Origin: CAVYVZ01 sp963772065
GTDB lineage: Bacteria; Acidobacteriota; Vicinamibacteria; Vicinamibacterales; UBA2999
NCBI GenBank assembly: GCA_963772065.1
Contig: CAVYVZ010000001.1
Location: 241,904-305,903, forward strand
Reading direction: 5' to 3'
DNA length: 64,000 nt
This document shows positions 11,708 to 20,109 of this stretch, piece after piece (within the stretch, counting starts at the first letter, position 1; every line of letters begins with the position of its first letter). Under the pieces are notes generated by a model. The model ran no database searches and had not been told where the DNA came from. It worked only from the letters and a program-made list of their open reading frames with translations. A program made the translations under genes and the position numbers.

Positions 11708-12579
11708 ATGACCACCAGGGCGCTGCTCCTCGCCTCGACTGCCTGCTGCATGCGAGTCCGGCCTCGCCCCAGGTTTCCAAGGGCACCTTTCAGAGCTCGC
11801 TCGATGGCAGCACGTATGTCGTGCAGCAATCGAATCCGCCGGCACCGGTCACGGCGATGTTTATCATCACCCTGCCGAATGGCCAGACGGTGCTGCTTAC
11901 TCGCAGGGATCCGCAAGAGCCGTACAAGGGCTCGTCGCGACTGATCTCGCCCGGCTGCGGCAAGATCGAAACCGTCGACATCAAGCCCGATTGCATCAAG
12001 ATGCGCATGGATGTTGGCGTGAAAGACGCGACGGGAAAGGTGACCTGCGGCGACGGCCGCTCCGCGTCGACGTGGCAGGAATTCGAACTGGTCAGCGGGA
12101 AGGCCCCCGCCGCGGCGGCGCCCAACCCCGCGGACGCGCGGGCCTTTGCCTCGAAGGAGTCGGCGGGCGCCAAGGCCGCGTGTGCCGCCAATGAATGGAT
12201 GTCGAGTTATCTCGACTGCGACTGCTACGGTCGCACGACGTTCGACGCGCGTGTCGCGGCGGGCGCGAAGCTGCGGACGCCCCCGCTCGAACCTGGTATG
12301 GAGGAGCCCGAGATTCCCCTTTCAACGCTCGCGGAAAAGACCGATATGACGGCCTGCGTGACGCCGGCCGGCATCGCTGTGTACGGCGCCAGACACAGCG
12401 AGAGGGCGCTGAGGATCGACAATCGCCGAACGCCCGACGAACGCCGCGCCATTGCGACGTGTGCCGGGGAAACCTTCGCTACGCGTCTCCGCGCCCTACC
12501 TGGATACGGAAAGCGAATTCTGTCCTTGCCGACCGCGTTCGTGAATCAGGCTCTCAACACGTGCTTGGCGAAGCGCTGA
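11708..12579 (+). CDS. Secreted hypothetical protein (frame break in signal peptide)
   Basis: ATG at 11708 begins a signal peptide (MTTRALLLAST). The frame then has to shift near 11745 to continue as LLHASPASPQVSKGTF, because the following 275 codons are open only in the shifted frame. The mature part has a strand-rich N-terminal section (TAMFIITLPNGQTVLLTRRDPQEP), several Cys residues (CGKIETVDIKPDC, VTCGDGRSA), an Ala/Pro linker, then a Cys-rich C-terminal half (SYLDCDCYGRTTFDARV, ACVTPAG, ATCAGETF, NTCLAKR). That suggests disulfides outside the cytoplasm. No family recognised. Confidence 0.6.
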
Positions 12580-12837
12580 CCCCCCGCGTGAATCGTGCGA
12601 GCCGAGTCTCCTGGACCTCAGCGAATCCGCGGCTCAGCCGCGTGGCATCCACGGCTCGTGGGGTCGGCATTCCACATAGTGGGAACCATAGAGTCAGTTC
12701 AACGGGCCTCTCGCGTGCGCCGTCTTGCCCGTTTCCTGTTTACAAAGCAAAAACCCGCGAAATCAGATCGTCTGTAATTCCATCCAAAAGGGCATGTGCC
12801 TTGCTGCCCTTCAGTCGGTTCCCCCCGGAACCGATGA

Positions 12838-13176
12838 GTGCGACTGCGCATCACTCGGCAACCGAGCGGCTCTGTCGATGGCATCCGTCTCGACGACTTC
12901 ATCGTCGGCTTCGTTTACGACATCGGCACAACCCTGGGCTCATATTTGCTCGCTCAAGGTCTCGCCGAGCCAGCCGACGACGACGCGACGGGACTCGTGC
13001 CTCCGCTATGCGAAATCCGCTTCTCGGTGATCGGGCAGTCCACCGATCGCCAAGCGCGGACCTCTTCGGACGAGGCAACGGCGTCGAGTTCGGTCATAGA
13101 ACCGTTGAGCGAAGCAGCCGACCGTTCCCGTCCGGAGTCGCGGAAAAGCCGCCGCGGCGACCCGCCTGCCTCGTAA
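12838..13176 (+). CDS. Small conserved-looking hypothetical protein
   Basis: GTG start at 12838 gives 112 residues. The first 65 look like a real compact domain: MRLRITRQPSGSVDGIRL, then DFIVGFVYDIGTTLGSYLL and AQGLAEPADDDATGLVPPL. I have an impression of similar 60-90-residue proteins in Acidobacteriota metagenomes, near regulators, but no named family. The C-terminal 40 residues are Ser/Arg/Glu-rich and low-complexity and may be read-through of a lost stop. The gene ends 36 bp before a structured RNA segment with a strong terminator that could be its 3' UTR. The 258 bases between 12580 and 12837 hold no gene that I can see. Confidence 0.5.
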   Translation: MRLRITRQPSGSVDGIRLDDFIVGFVYDIGTTLGSYLLAQGLAEPADDDATGLVPPLCEIRFSVIGQSTDRQARTSSDEATASSSVIEPLSEAADRSRPESRKSRRGDPPAS

Positions 13177-13200
13177 GTTATTGATTTACAAGGACTTGAT

Positions 13201-13292
13201 TAGCTGGATCGGGGTGCCGTCCTGCGATAGGCTGGATCAGCAGCCTTCGTCCAGCCGGCACCCTCATACCAGCGTCGGCTGAATAGCTGGCC
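13201..13292 (+). ncRNA. Structured RNA segment upstream of a terminator (candidate sRNA or 3' UTR)
   Basis: Two nested helices are visible: an outer stem GGGTGCC (13212-13218) with GGCACCC (13257-13263), and an inner stem GGCTGGA (13230-13236) with TCCAGCC (13250-13256). They lie directly before the terminator at 13293. A third GGCTG (13276-13280) and CAGC copies may allow alternative pairing. No coding frame fits. It matches no riboswitch class I know. It could be a small RNA or the 3' UTR of the preceding small gene. Confidence 0.4.
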
Positions 13293-13329
13293 GGCCGGCA
13301 ACGTTCTCGCGTTGCCGGCCGTTTTTTTT
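13293..13329 (+). terminator. Rho-independent terminator
   Basis: A perfect 10-bp stem GGCCGGCAAC (13293-13302) with GTTGCCGGCC (13311-13320) and an 8-nt loop is followed by eight T residues (13322-13329). It ends rightward transcription just before the convergent kinase gene, whose stop is at 13331. Confidence 0.93.
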
Positions 13330-13330
13330 C

Positions 13331-15928
13331 CTACCCGCGGCGCCGCATCCGCGCCAGCACCGAATCGAACGCCGGCTGGCCGCGCAATCGCGCGAGGTCC
13401 GGATGAACGACGACGAGAATCACATCGCGGAACCCCGCGTCGACCGAGCGCTCGAGAACGCGAACGGCCTCCGCCTCGCGACCGAGCAGCGCCAGCACGC
13501 CCGCGTGCTCCACTGCGACCTCTCCCGCTGAGGACTCGCTTTCGCTCAGGAATCGAGCGGCAGCGGGCGCCTCGCCTGCGCGGAACGCAAGAGCGACGCG
13601 CTTCAATCGGACGAACGGATTGCGCGGGTCCTCACGCAGGACTCGTTCTGTCAGCGCGCGCCCTTCCCGCAGGTAGCGTTGCGCGAGGAGCTGATTGCCC
13701 ACGAGTTCCGCCACGAACGCGGAGTGATAGTAGCCATCGATCTCGTCAGGCTCCACCTGCATCGTGCGCTCGTAGGCAGCGAGCGCCTCGGCGTGACGGC
13801 CCTGCAGGCGGAGGATATGGCCCAGCCGAAACCAGTCGAGGACGAACCTCGGGTCGAGATCCAAGGCCCTTCGCACCGCCGCCTCCGCTCGTGGGAGATC
13901 GCCTTTGCCAAGATACGCCATCGAGATCTGCCCGTACGCACGCGCGCTCCGATCGTTCCTGGCCAGCTGCCGCTGCGCCGTGGCAATCCCCGCATCGAAG
14001 TCTGCGAGCCGATGAATGTAGATCGAGGCGAGGCTGAAGTAGCTCACCATCAGGTCCGGCTCGAGACGAATGGCCTCCTGAAATTCGGCTATCGCCAGAT
14101 CGAGCTGGCCCATGAACATGTACACCCGGCCCAGACTGTTGTGAACGTCCGCGGTATCGGGATGCAGCGCCAGAAATCCACGCAGGTGCTCGGCGGCCCG
14201 CGGGAGATTGTTTTCGACGATCCGCGCGTGGTACGCCAGGATGGTCGCGCGCTCGAAGTCGGTTACGCGATCGACGGCTTTCACCGCCTCGCCGAGCAGC
14301 GTCAGACCCCTGGCCCGGTCGAAGAACTCGACGTTGAGCATCCCGAGGAAGGCACCCGCCGCAGCGAAAGCCGGATCGACAACCAGCGCCTTCTCGTATA
14401 GCTCCTTCGCGGTATCGAACCGCTGGCCCAGATGTGCCTCGCGCGCCAGCGAAAAGAGCTTCAGCGCTTCCAGCGACTCCGTCGTCACGCGTGCCAGCGG
14501 CCTGCTTCTCTGCGCGATCGCGGCGCTCGCCTCGCCGAGGCTGGCACGAACGCGCGCCGAGAGCTCATCAACAGCGTCCAGCATGCGAGCCTTGCTGGCC
14601 GCCTGTGCCGTGCCGGATCGCAGCGTCACGCCGGATGCCGGGTCGATGAGCGACGCTGTGAGTACGTAGGCGTCCCCCGCCGACGCGATCACGGGGCGCA
14701 GGACCATGTCGATCCCTTCGCGCTGCGCGATCTCGCGCCCGGTGGCTTCATCAACCGTCGCCGCGTCCGAACGTTCCATGCGCCGGAGGCTCTCGCGAAT
14801 GCGGACGCTGGGAACGAGATTCACGTAGCGCGACTGACCGATGGAGGCCTGGAGCGCCGTGTTCAGAGCGCGATCGAATGCCGGGTCGCCGGTCTGATTG
14901 TCGAAGTCGGTGATGAGAAGCCAGTCGCGTTCGCTGAATGCCAGAGCAGGCTCGGCAATCAGCCGTCCGACACGGTCGCGAAGACCACCGACATTGGCCC
15001 CTACCGCGGCGAGGGCGCCCGCGACCGCTATACCCGCGATGATGGCCGCAAGACGAAGCGGACGCTGCCCTTGGGCTTTCGTCTCGACCGTGACCGCTCC
15101 CGCACTGCCGGTCTCGTATGCCTCGAGCGCAGCCCGAATCTCGCCAGCCTGCCGGTAGCGCCGCGCGGGATGACGCGCGAGGCAGCGATGGATCACGGCG
15201 GCAAGCGCCGGCGGCACGTCAGGCGGCACCTGCAGGGGGACGTCCGCCAGCACGCCGGCCGCGAGGTCAAAGGGCGTGCTCCCCGAGAATGGCCGCGAGC
15301 CCACCACCATCTCGTAGAGCACCACGCCGAACGCCCACACGTCGCTTCGAGTGTCCGCGGGCTCGCCGCGCAGGATCTCAGGGGCCATGTAGGCAACCGT
15401 GCCCGCCACGACACGGCCCTCCGCGCCGGCCTCGAGCGGCAGCGTCGCATCGTCCGGTCCGGCGCTGACGCGCTTCGCCAGGCCGAAGTCGAGGATCTTC
15501 ACCCGGTCGTCGTCCCCGATCACGATGTTGCTGCTCTTCAGATCGCGATGGATGAACCCCCGTTCGTGCGCATGACCGAGACCGTCGGCGATCTGGAGTG
15601 CGTATTCAACGGCGGCTCGTACGGGTAACCGGCGCGACAGCAGCCTCTGCGACAGGGGCGAGCCGTCGACGTATTCCATGACGATGAACGCGCGGTCGGC
15701 GGCGTCGGCAACTTCGTAGATCGTGCAGATGTTGGAGTGGCTGAGCGCGGAGGCGGCGCGCGCCTCCGACACGAGCCTCGCGCGCGAGGCTTCGCCAGAA
15801 GGCTCCTGCAGGAACTTGATCGCGACCTTGCGGTCGAGCAACGGGTCGTGCGCGCGGTAGACCACGCCCATCGCGCCGGCCCCGACTTGTGCTTCTATCC
15901 GATAACGGCCCAGCAGCTCGCCAACCAT
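13331..15928 (-). CDS. Serine/threonine protein kinase with C-terminal TPR region
   Basis: An 865-residue protein. Kinase domain at about residues 9-270: GAGAMGVVY, catalytic Lys38 (VAIK), HRDLKSSN, DFGLAKR, APEIL. One hydrophobic helix follows (LRLAAIIAGIAVAGALAAV, near residue 300). Next is a CHASE/TolB-N-like part (DWLLITDFDNQTGDPAFDRALNTALQASI, RESLRRM) found in many adenylate-cyclase and kinase sensors. The last 350 residues are TPR repeats (FDTAKELYEKALVVDPAF, LDLAIAEFQEAIRLEPDL, HAEALAAYERTMQVEPDE). It is probably a membrane receptor kinase using TPRs to bind partners; targets unknown. It is a different type from the propeller kinase at 7174. Confidence 0.92.
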   Translation of the reverse strand: MVGELLGRYRIEAQVGAGAMGVVYRAHDPLLDRKVAIKFLQEPSGEASRARLVSEARAASALSHSNICTIYEVADAADRAFIVMEYVDGSPLSQRLLSRRLPVRAAVEYALQIADGLGHAHERGFIHRDLKSSNIVIGDDDRVKILDFGLAKRVSAGPDDATLPLEAGAEGRVVAGTVAYMAPEILRGEPADTRSDVWAFGVVLYEMVVGSRPFSGSTPFDLAAGVLADVPLQVPPDVPPALAAVIHRCLARHPARRYRQAGEIRAALEAYETGSAGAVTVETKAQGQRPLRLAAIIAGIAVAGALAAVGANVGGLRDRVGRLIAEPALAFSERDWLLITDFDNQTGDPAFDRALNTALQASIGQSRYVNLVPSVRIRESLRRMERSDAATVDEATGREIAQREGIDMVLRPVIASAGDAYVLTASLIDPASGVTLRSGTAQAASKARMLDAVDELSARVRASLGEASAAIAQRSRPLARVTTESLEALKLFSLAREAHLGQRFDTAKELYEKALVVDPAFAAAGAFLGMLNVEFFDRARGLTLLGEAVKAVDRVTDFERATILAYHARIVENNLPRAAEHLRGFLALHPDTADVHNSLGRVYMFMGQLDLAIAEFQEAIRLEPDLMVSYFSLASIYIHRLADFDAGIATAQRQLARNDRSARAYGQISMAYLGKGDLPRAEAAVRRALDLDPRFVLDWFRLGHILRLQGRHAEALAAYERTMQVEPDEIDGYYHSAFVAELVGNQLLAQRYLREGRALTERVLREDPRNPFVRLKRVALAFRAGEAPAAARFLSESESSAGEVAVEHAGVLALLGREAEAVRVLERSVDAGFRDVILVVVHPDLARLRGQPAFDSVLARMRRRG

Positions 15929-16006
15929 GAAGTGCTCCGGCCGGCGCCGGAGGAGCGCATCGTAGACGGCAGCTGAGTAGCAGTCAACCGACGGCGCGGG
16001 GACCGA

Positions 16007-16369
16007 TCAGTGAATCGATGCGGATGGCGTCGTTCGCGCTGCCGCCACCACACGCGCGATCTTGGCCGTGAGGTCGCGTTCGGGCAGGTCGAAGGGGCCA
16101 GCCACGACGGCGCCGAGCGTCATCTCGAGCGCAATCACCACGCCGCCGGCGTCGAACGGGTTCACGATCCAGCTGAAGCCGCGCAGCGAGACCGGCCGAT
16201 CCGCGGGCGCATCGGGGTGCCTGGCCTTGTCGATCGCCCTCAGCATCCCGGTCAATACCGCCGCCACATCGGCGTCCGACCATGTCAGTGGGTCGCCTGC
16301 CACGGGCTCGATCGTGGCGGTGGTCGCGTGGTTGTCGCCTCGCAGCCAGATGTCGACGTGAAAGCTCAT
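16007..16369 (-). CDS. Hypothetical protein
   Basis: A 120-residue protein from ATG 16369 (MSFHVDIWLRG). A GTG at 16378 is in frame, adds three residues, and would share a base with the preceding stop codon (TAGTG), so translational coupling to the beta-lactamase-like gene is possible. Visible features: WSDADVAAVLTGMLRAIDKAR helix, RGFSWIVNPFDAGGVVIALEMTLGAVVAGPFDL strands, and an acidic/hydrophobic C-terminal helix. No signal peptide. No family recognised. It appears to be the last gene of a three-gene leftward unit (DUF255 protein, beta-lactamase homologue, this gene). Confidence 0.6.
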   Translation of the reverse strand: MSFHVDIWLRGDNHATTATIEPVAGDPLTWSDADVAAVLTGMLRAIDKARHPDAPADRPVSLRGFSWIVNPFDAGGVVIALEMTLGAVVAGPFDLPERDLTAKIARVVAAARTTPSASIH

Positions 16370-16377
16370 TTCCAACA

Positions 16378-17604
16378 CTATTTTACCCGGCGCGCTGCCA
16401 CGTGCTGCCCGTCACGGTGCAGCATCAGGCCGATCGCAGCGCCCTGCGCGTCGCGCACGAAGGTGATGCGCGCCTCCGCATAGTCGAAGACGAACCGGAG
16501 CTCTGAATCCTGCGTGAGCGTCGATTCGGGTTCAGCGCCCACCTGCGCGGCGAGTTTCCTGCCGGCGACGCGGATGACAACGCGCAGGCCGCGCTTGATC
16601 TCGTATTCACCGGCAAATGCCTGGAGCGCCGCCTCGTCGACCGGCTTGGCGCTCTCGCCGATGTGCTCGAGCACATTGAAGCCGATGTCGTCGCCGCTCA
16701 CCGCCTGCGTCTGCAGCACGACCACGCCGCGCGCCGCGCCGGGCTCGATCGCCATGAACGCGTACTGGCCGCCGGCCGCGCCGCCGGACCACAGGATCTG
16801 GCGGGTGCCGACCTCGCGGATCCGCCATCCGAGCGCGAGGCTCTCGCCGCGTACGCCGGCGGATCCCCGCGACGACTGCGTTTCAGCGAAAAGCGGTGCC
16901 AATGGACCGCTCTCGGCCAGGCTCGCTCCCGCGAGCTTCAGCAGGTCGTTCGGCGTTGAAAGCATCGCCCCTGCCTTCATGTGCGTGGCGGTGAGGCCGA
17001 GCGGCCCGATCACGCGCTCCTGCAGCACCGCTTCGAGCGGCTTGGCCGTGCGGGTGGCGATCGCCGCCGCCAGCAGTCCGATGCCGAGCGGCGAGCGTTC
17101 GTAGCGGGCGCCGATGTCGCGTGTCAGCTCATACCCGCCGAGAAACTCGGTGAGCCGCTCCGGCGTATATGCCGCGTATCGATTTAGATCGCTGCGGCCA
17201 AGACCGGGAAGCAGGCGCGGAAGGCCCGAACGGTGCGTCGCCAGATCCTCCAGCGTGATCGACTTGCCGGCGCGAGTGGGCACCGGCATGCCCGGCAGGT
17301 GCTTCGCGACGGGATCCCGAAGGTCCACCTCACCCTTCGCCATCATGTCGGCGAGAGCGAGTGCAATGAAGATCTCTGCCAGGCCGCCGATGTCAAACGG
17401 TGTGTCACCGTCGATCCCTGTCTTGCCCCGAGTGATGAGGCTCGTGCGGGCTTCATCGACCGTTCCCACCACGATTCCGGCGCCGGGCGTCGCCGCGAGC
17501 CGATCGGCCAGCATCGCGTCGATCGTGGCGGACTGGGCGGCCGCATGGGGCGCTTGAGCAATCGCGGCGATGAGCAGCACTCCCCTCACCACAGGCGGGG
17601 TCAT
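16378..17604 (-). CDS. Beta-lactamase-fold protein lacking the catalytic SxxK motif
   Basis: Signal peptide of about 24 residues (ending PHAAAQ) followed by a class C beta-lactamase/penicillin-binding fold (PF00144): LEDLATHRSGLPRL, YTPERLTEFLGGYEL, LQERVIGPLGLTATHM and the C-terminal AFAGEYEIKRGLRVVIRVAG. In this family the nucleophile sits in SxxK after a phrase like F-x-I-G; here it reads FDIGGLAEIF, so Ser is Gly74 and Lys is Glu77. The YxN motif is replaced by YERSPLG, and the HxG/KTG strand by LWSGGAAGG. The protein should be catalytically dead. ATG overlaps the stop of the DUF255 gene by 4 bp (ATGA), so the two are probably made together. It may bind peptidoglycan or act as a scaffold (inference). 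Confidence 0.8.
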   Translation of the reverse strand: MTPPVVRGVLLIAAIAQAPHAAAQSATIDAMLADRLAATPGAGIVVGTVDEARTSLITRGKTGIDGDTPFDIGGLAEIFIALALADMMAKGEVDLRDPVAKHLPGMPVPTRAGKSITLEDLATHRSGLPRLLPGLGRSDLNRYAAYTPERLTEFLGGYELTRDIGARYERSPLGIGLLAAAIATRTAKPLEAVLQERVIGPLGLTATHMKAGAMLSTPNDLLKLAGASLAESGPLAPLFAETQSSRGSAGVRGESLALGWRIREVGTRQILWSGGAAGGQYAFMAIEPGAARGVVVLQTQAVSGDDIGFNVLEHIGESAKPVDEAALQAFAGEYEIKRGLRVVIRVAGRKLAAQVGAEPESTLTQDSELRFVFDYAEARITFVRDAQGAAIGLMLHRDGQHVAARRVK

Positions 17605-19698
17605 AGCCCGGCGGCGAGCGCTTGTGGATCCGTCGTCGGCGCGCTGCAGGCAAACTCCCGGCACACGTACGCCGTGGCGCGTCCGTCGCGCATTCCCATC
17701 GCGCCGATCCAGGGCAGCATCCGCGTGAGGTCGGACTGCCGGGCAGGATCGACGCGGACCGTAATGGCGGTCGGTCGATATCGGGACCGCACCGCGTCGA
17801 CCAGCGCGCGCGTGTCGTCCTCTTCCGGCCGGCCGGCGATCACGACCTGCGGCATGCCCGCATGATAGGTCGAGAGCGCCGACAACATCATCGGGACCGC
17901 GCGGCCCATGCCGGTGAGCCGTGCGGCGAACGACCCGAGCACCTGTTCGATCCTTCCGGCCGTGCTCTCCGTCAGGTGTGCCAGCGTGAGGAGGTTCAGC
18001 GCGCTCACAGAGGTGGCCGCCGGCTCCGCGCCGTCGTAATCCTCCTTCAGCCGGAGCAGAACCGATGGATCGGTGCCGGTCGTGCTGAACCATCCTCCCT
18101 CGACCGGATCCCAGAACAGCTCGTCCTGCCGGCGCTGGAGCGCGAGCGCCCATTCGAGCCACCGCGGGTTGCCGTCGGCCTGGAACAGCTCGAGGAGCCC
18201 GAATACGAGGTACGCGTAGTCCTCAGCGTACCCGTCGATCGACGCATCGCCTCCACGATACCGGCGCAGGAGCGTCCGGCCGTCCCACATCCGAGACTCG
18301 AGGAACGTCGCCGCGCGGGTGGCCGCTGCCAGGTAGCGGTCGCCGTCCGGCAGCACGCGGCCCGCCCGCGCGAACGCGGCGATCATCAGCCCGTTCCACG
18401 CGGTCAGGTACTTTGTCGTCGAGGTGCGGCCGCGGCCGCCGCGCGCGCACCGCGAGGAGCGTCGCACGGGACCTGGCCAGCGACGCAGCGACGTCAATCG
18501 GTGATTGCTTCGTCACCGAGACGATGTCGTCGAGCGATCGCGCCGTGTAGAGGAGGTTCTTGTGCGTGAACTCGGCCTGCGGATCGAACGGGGCGTTGCC
18601 ATCGGGCAGGATTCCAAACCGCAGCCGGAACGCCTCGGCGTCGGGTCCGAGCACGCCGCGGATCTCATCATCGTGCCAGATGTAGAAGGCGCCCTCCATC
18701 TTGTGCGGGTGCGGATCTGAGGCGTGCTCGGGCGGCACGCTGTCGGCGTCTTCGGCCGAGTAGAAGCCGCCGGCGGGATCGGTGAGATCCCGCATCACGT
18801 ACTCCAGCGTGTCGGCGGCCACGTCGGCGTAGAACGCGTCGCCCGTCGCCTGCGCCGCCTCGACGTACGCGAGCGTGAGCTGCGCCTGGTCGTACAGCAT
18901 CTTCTCGAAATGCGGCACACGCCAATCGCCGTCCACCGAGTACCGATGAAAGCCGCCGCCGATGTGGTCCCGCATGCCGCCAAGCGCCATCGCGCGAAGC
19001 GTCACGAGCACCATGTCGCGCGGCTCCGTCCGTCCGGTTCGCGCGTGCTCGCGCAGCAGGAACAGCAGCTCGCTCGGGCGCGGAAACTTCGGCGCGTCGC
19101 CGAATCCGCCCCGGCGGGCATCGAAGGCCGCGCCGAACTGCCTGACCGCGGCCTCGAGCGCCTCCACCCCGGGCACGCCTCCAGCCTCGGGCTTGCTCGC
19201 GGCTTCCTTCATGCGCCCGACGATGGTCGCTGCCGACCGCACGACCTTTTCGCGCTCTTCCCGCCAGACGCGGGCAATCTCCTCGAGCACCTCCGCGAAG
19301 CCGGGCCTGCCCCACCGCGAGGCGGGCGGGAAGTACGTGCCGCCGTAGAAGGGCTCGAGGGCCGGCGTGAGCCACACGCTCATCGGCCACCCGCCCGACC
19401 CGGTCGTGGCCTGCACGAACGTCATGTATACGCGATCGACATCCGGCCGCTCTTCACGATCGACTTTGATCGACACGAAATGGCGGTTCAACACGTCGGC
19501 GATCTGCGCGCTCTCGAAGCTCTCGTGCTCCATCACGTGGCACCAGTGACACGTCGAATAGCCGATTGACAGGAAGATCGGCTTGTCCTCTTGACGCGCC
19601 TTCGTGAAGGCTTCGTCGCCCCATGCGAACCAATCGACGGGGTTGTCCTTGTGCTGGAGGAGATACGGGCTATGCTCGACCGCGAGCCGATTGGACAT
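17601..19698 (-). CDS. Thioredoxin-fold DUF255/YyaL family protein (one frame break)
   Basis: Starts MSNRLAVEHSPYLLQHKDNP, the standard N-terminus of the DUF255 (spermatogenesis-associated protein 20/YyaL) family. A thioredoxin-like domain with CHWC at residues 50-53 (STCHWCHVMEHESF) and DREERPDVD follows. The large C-terminal alpha/alpha toroid resembles glycoside hydrolases or epimerases (GGFHRYSVDGDWRVPHFEKMLYDQAQL, TAWNGLMIAAFARAGRVL, GYAEDYAYLVFGLLELF). An extra T in the CTTT at 18411-18414 breaks the frame; removing it restores about 699 residues. The family's enzymatic role is not established. It is first in a coupled unit with the beta-lactamase homologue. Confidence 0.88.
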
Positions 19699-19774
19699 CC
19701 TTACATTATTTGCGATTTGCGATTTGTGAGTCTGTGATTCGCGGATTGGATTTCGATTTGCAGACTTTCGCACG

Positions 19775-20104
19775 ATGAGAACACTGCTCGTCCGGGGAAA
19801 TGGCACCCTGCCGCGGACGGTGCGCGACATCGTGCGTTCGGGGAGCACCGAATTCAAGGAGGTCCGCGCTGATGAGGAGCGCGACGCCTCCACGCTAGAG
19901 GCCGATCGGGTGGTCTTCTGGAATGACGGCGAGATCGAACTGTGCGCTACGCGCGAGCGCGGCGGCAACATTTCGAAGCTCAGGTGGCCGCAGGACGAGG
20001 ATAAACTGAGGATGTTCTTTCAAGCACGGCTGAGGATAGGGCTAAAGGCTCAGGACCTTGTTGGCCTAAGCCTTAAGCCGTTTGGCGTGAAGTCTCGCTT
20101 CTGA
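19775..20104 (+). CDS. Small hypothetical protein running into a palindromic repeat
   Basis: ATG at 19775, 109 residues. The first 85 look like a compact soluble domain (MRTLLVRGNGTLPRTVRDIV, STEFKEVRADEER, LEADRVVFWNDGEIELCATRE, WPQDEDKLRMFFQ). The final 25 residues are translated from the palindromic repeat at 20039-20079 and its flank, so the original stop was probably just after FFQ and the tail is acquired or due to an error. The gene is divergent from the DUF255 gene across an AT-rich spacer with repeated TTTGCGATT units, and convergent with the TonB-receptor gene (5 bp between stops). No family recognised. Confidence 0.5.
   Translation: MRTLLVRGNGTLPRTVRDIVRSGSTEFKEVRADEERDASTLEADRVVFWNDGEIELCATRERGGNISKLRWPQDEDKLRMFFQARLRIGLKAQDLVGLSLKPFGVKSRF
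20039..20079. repeat. Palindromic repeat, TAAGCCTTAAGCC type, copy 1
   Basis: Arm GGCTAAAGGCTCAGG (20040-20054) pairs with CCTAAGCCTTAAGCC (20065-20079), with a loop containing CCTTG. Related copies are at 36980-37056 and 52012-52058. Confidence 0.7.
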
Positions 20105-20109
20105 CGCGA

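Noticed and set aside
12580..12837. Rightward frames at 12595-12777 and 12725-13030
   Set aside because: Arg/Ser-rich without start context; the only frame with protein-like character in this area is that starting at 12838.
15935..15952. Stem CTCCGGC/GCCGGAG before the TPR kinase as a terminator
   Set aside because: No T-run on either strand and very high GC; too weak to call.
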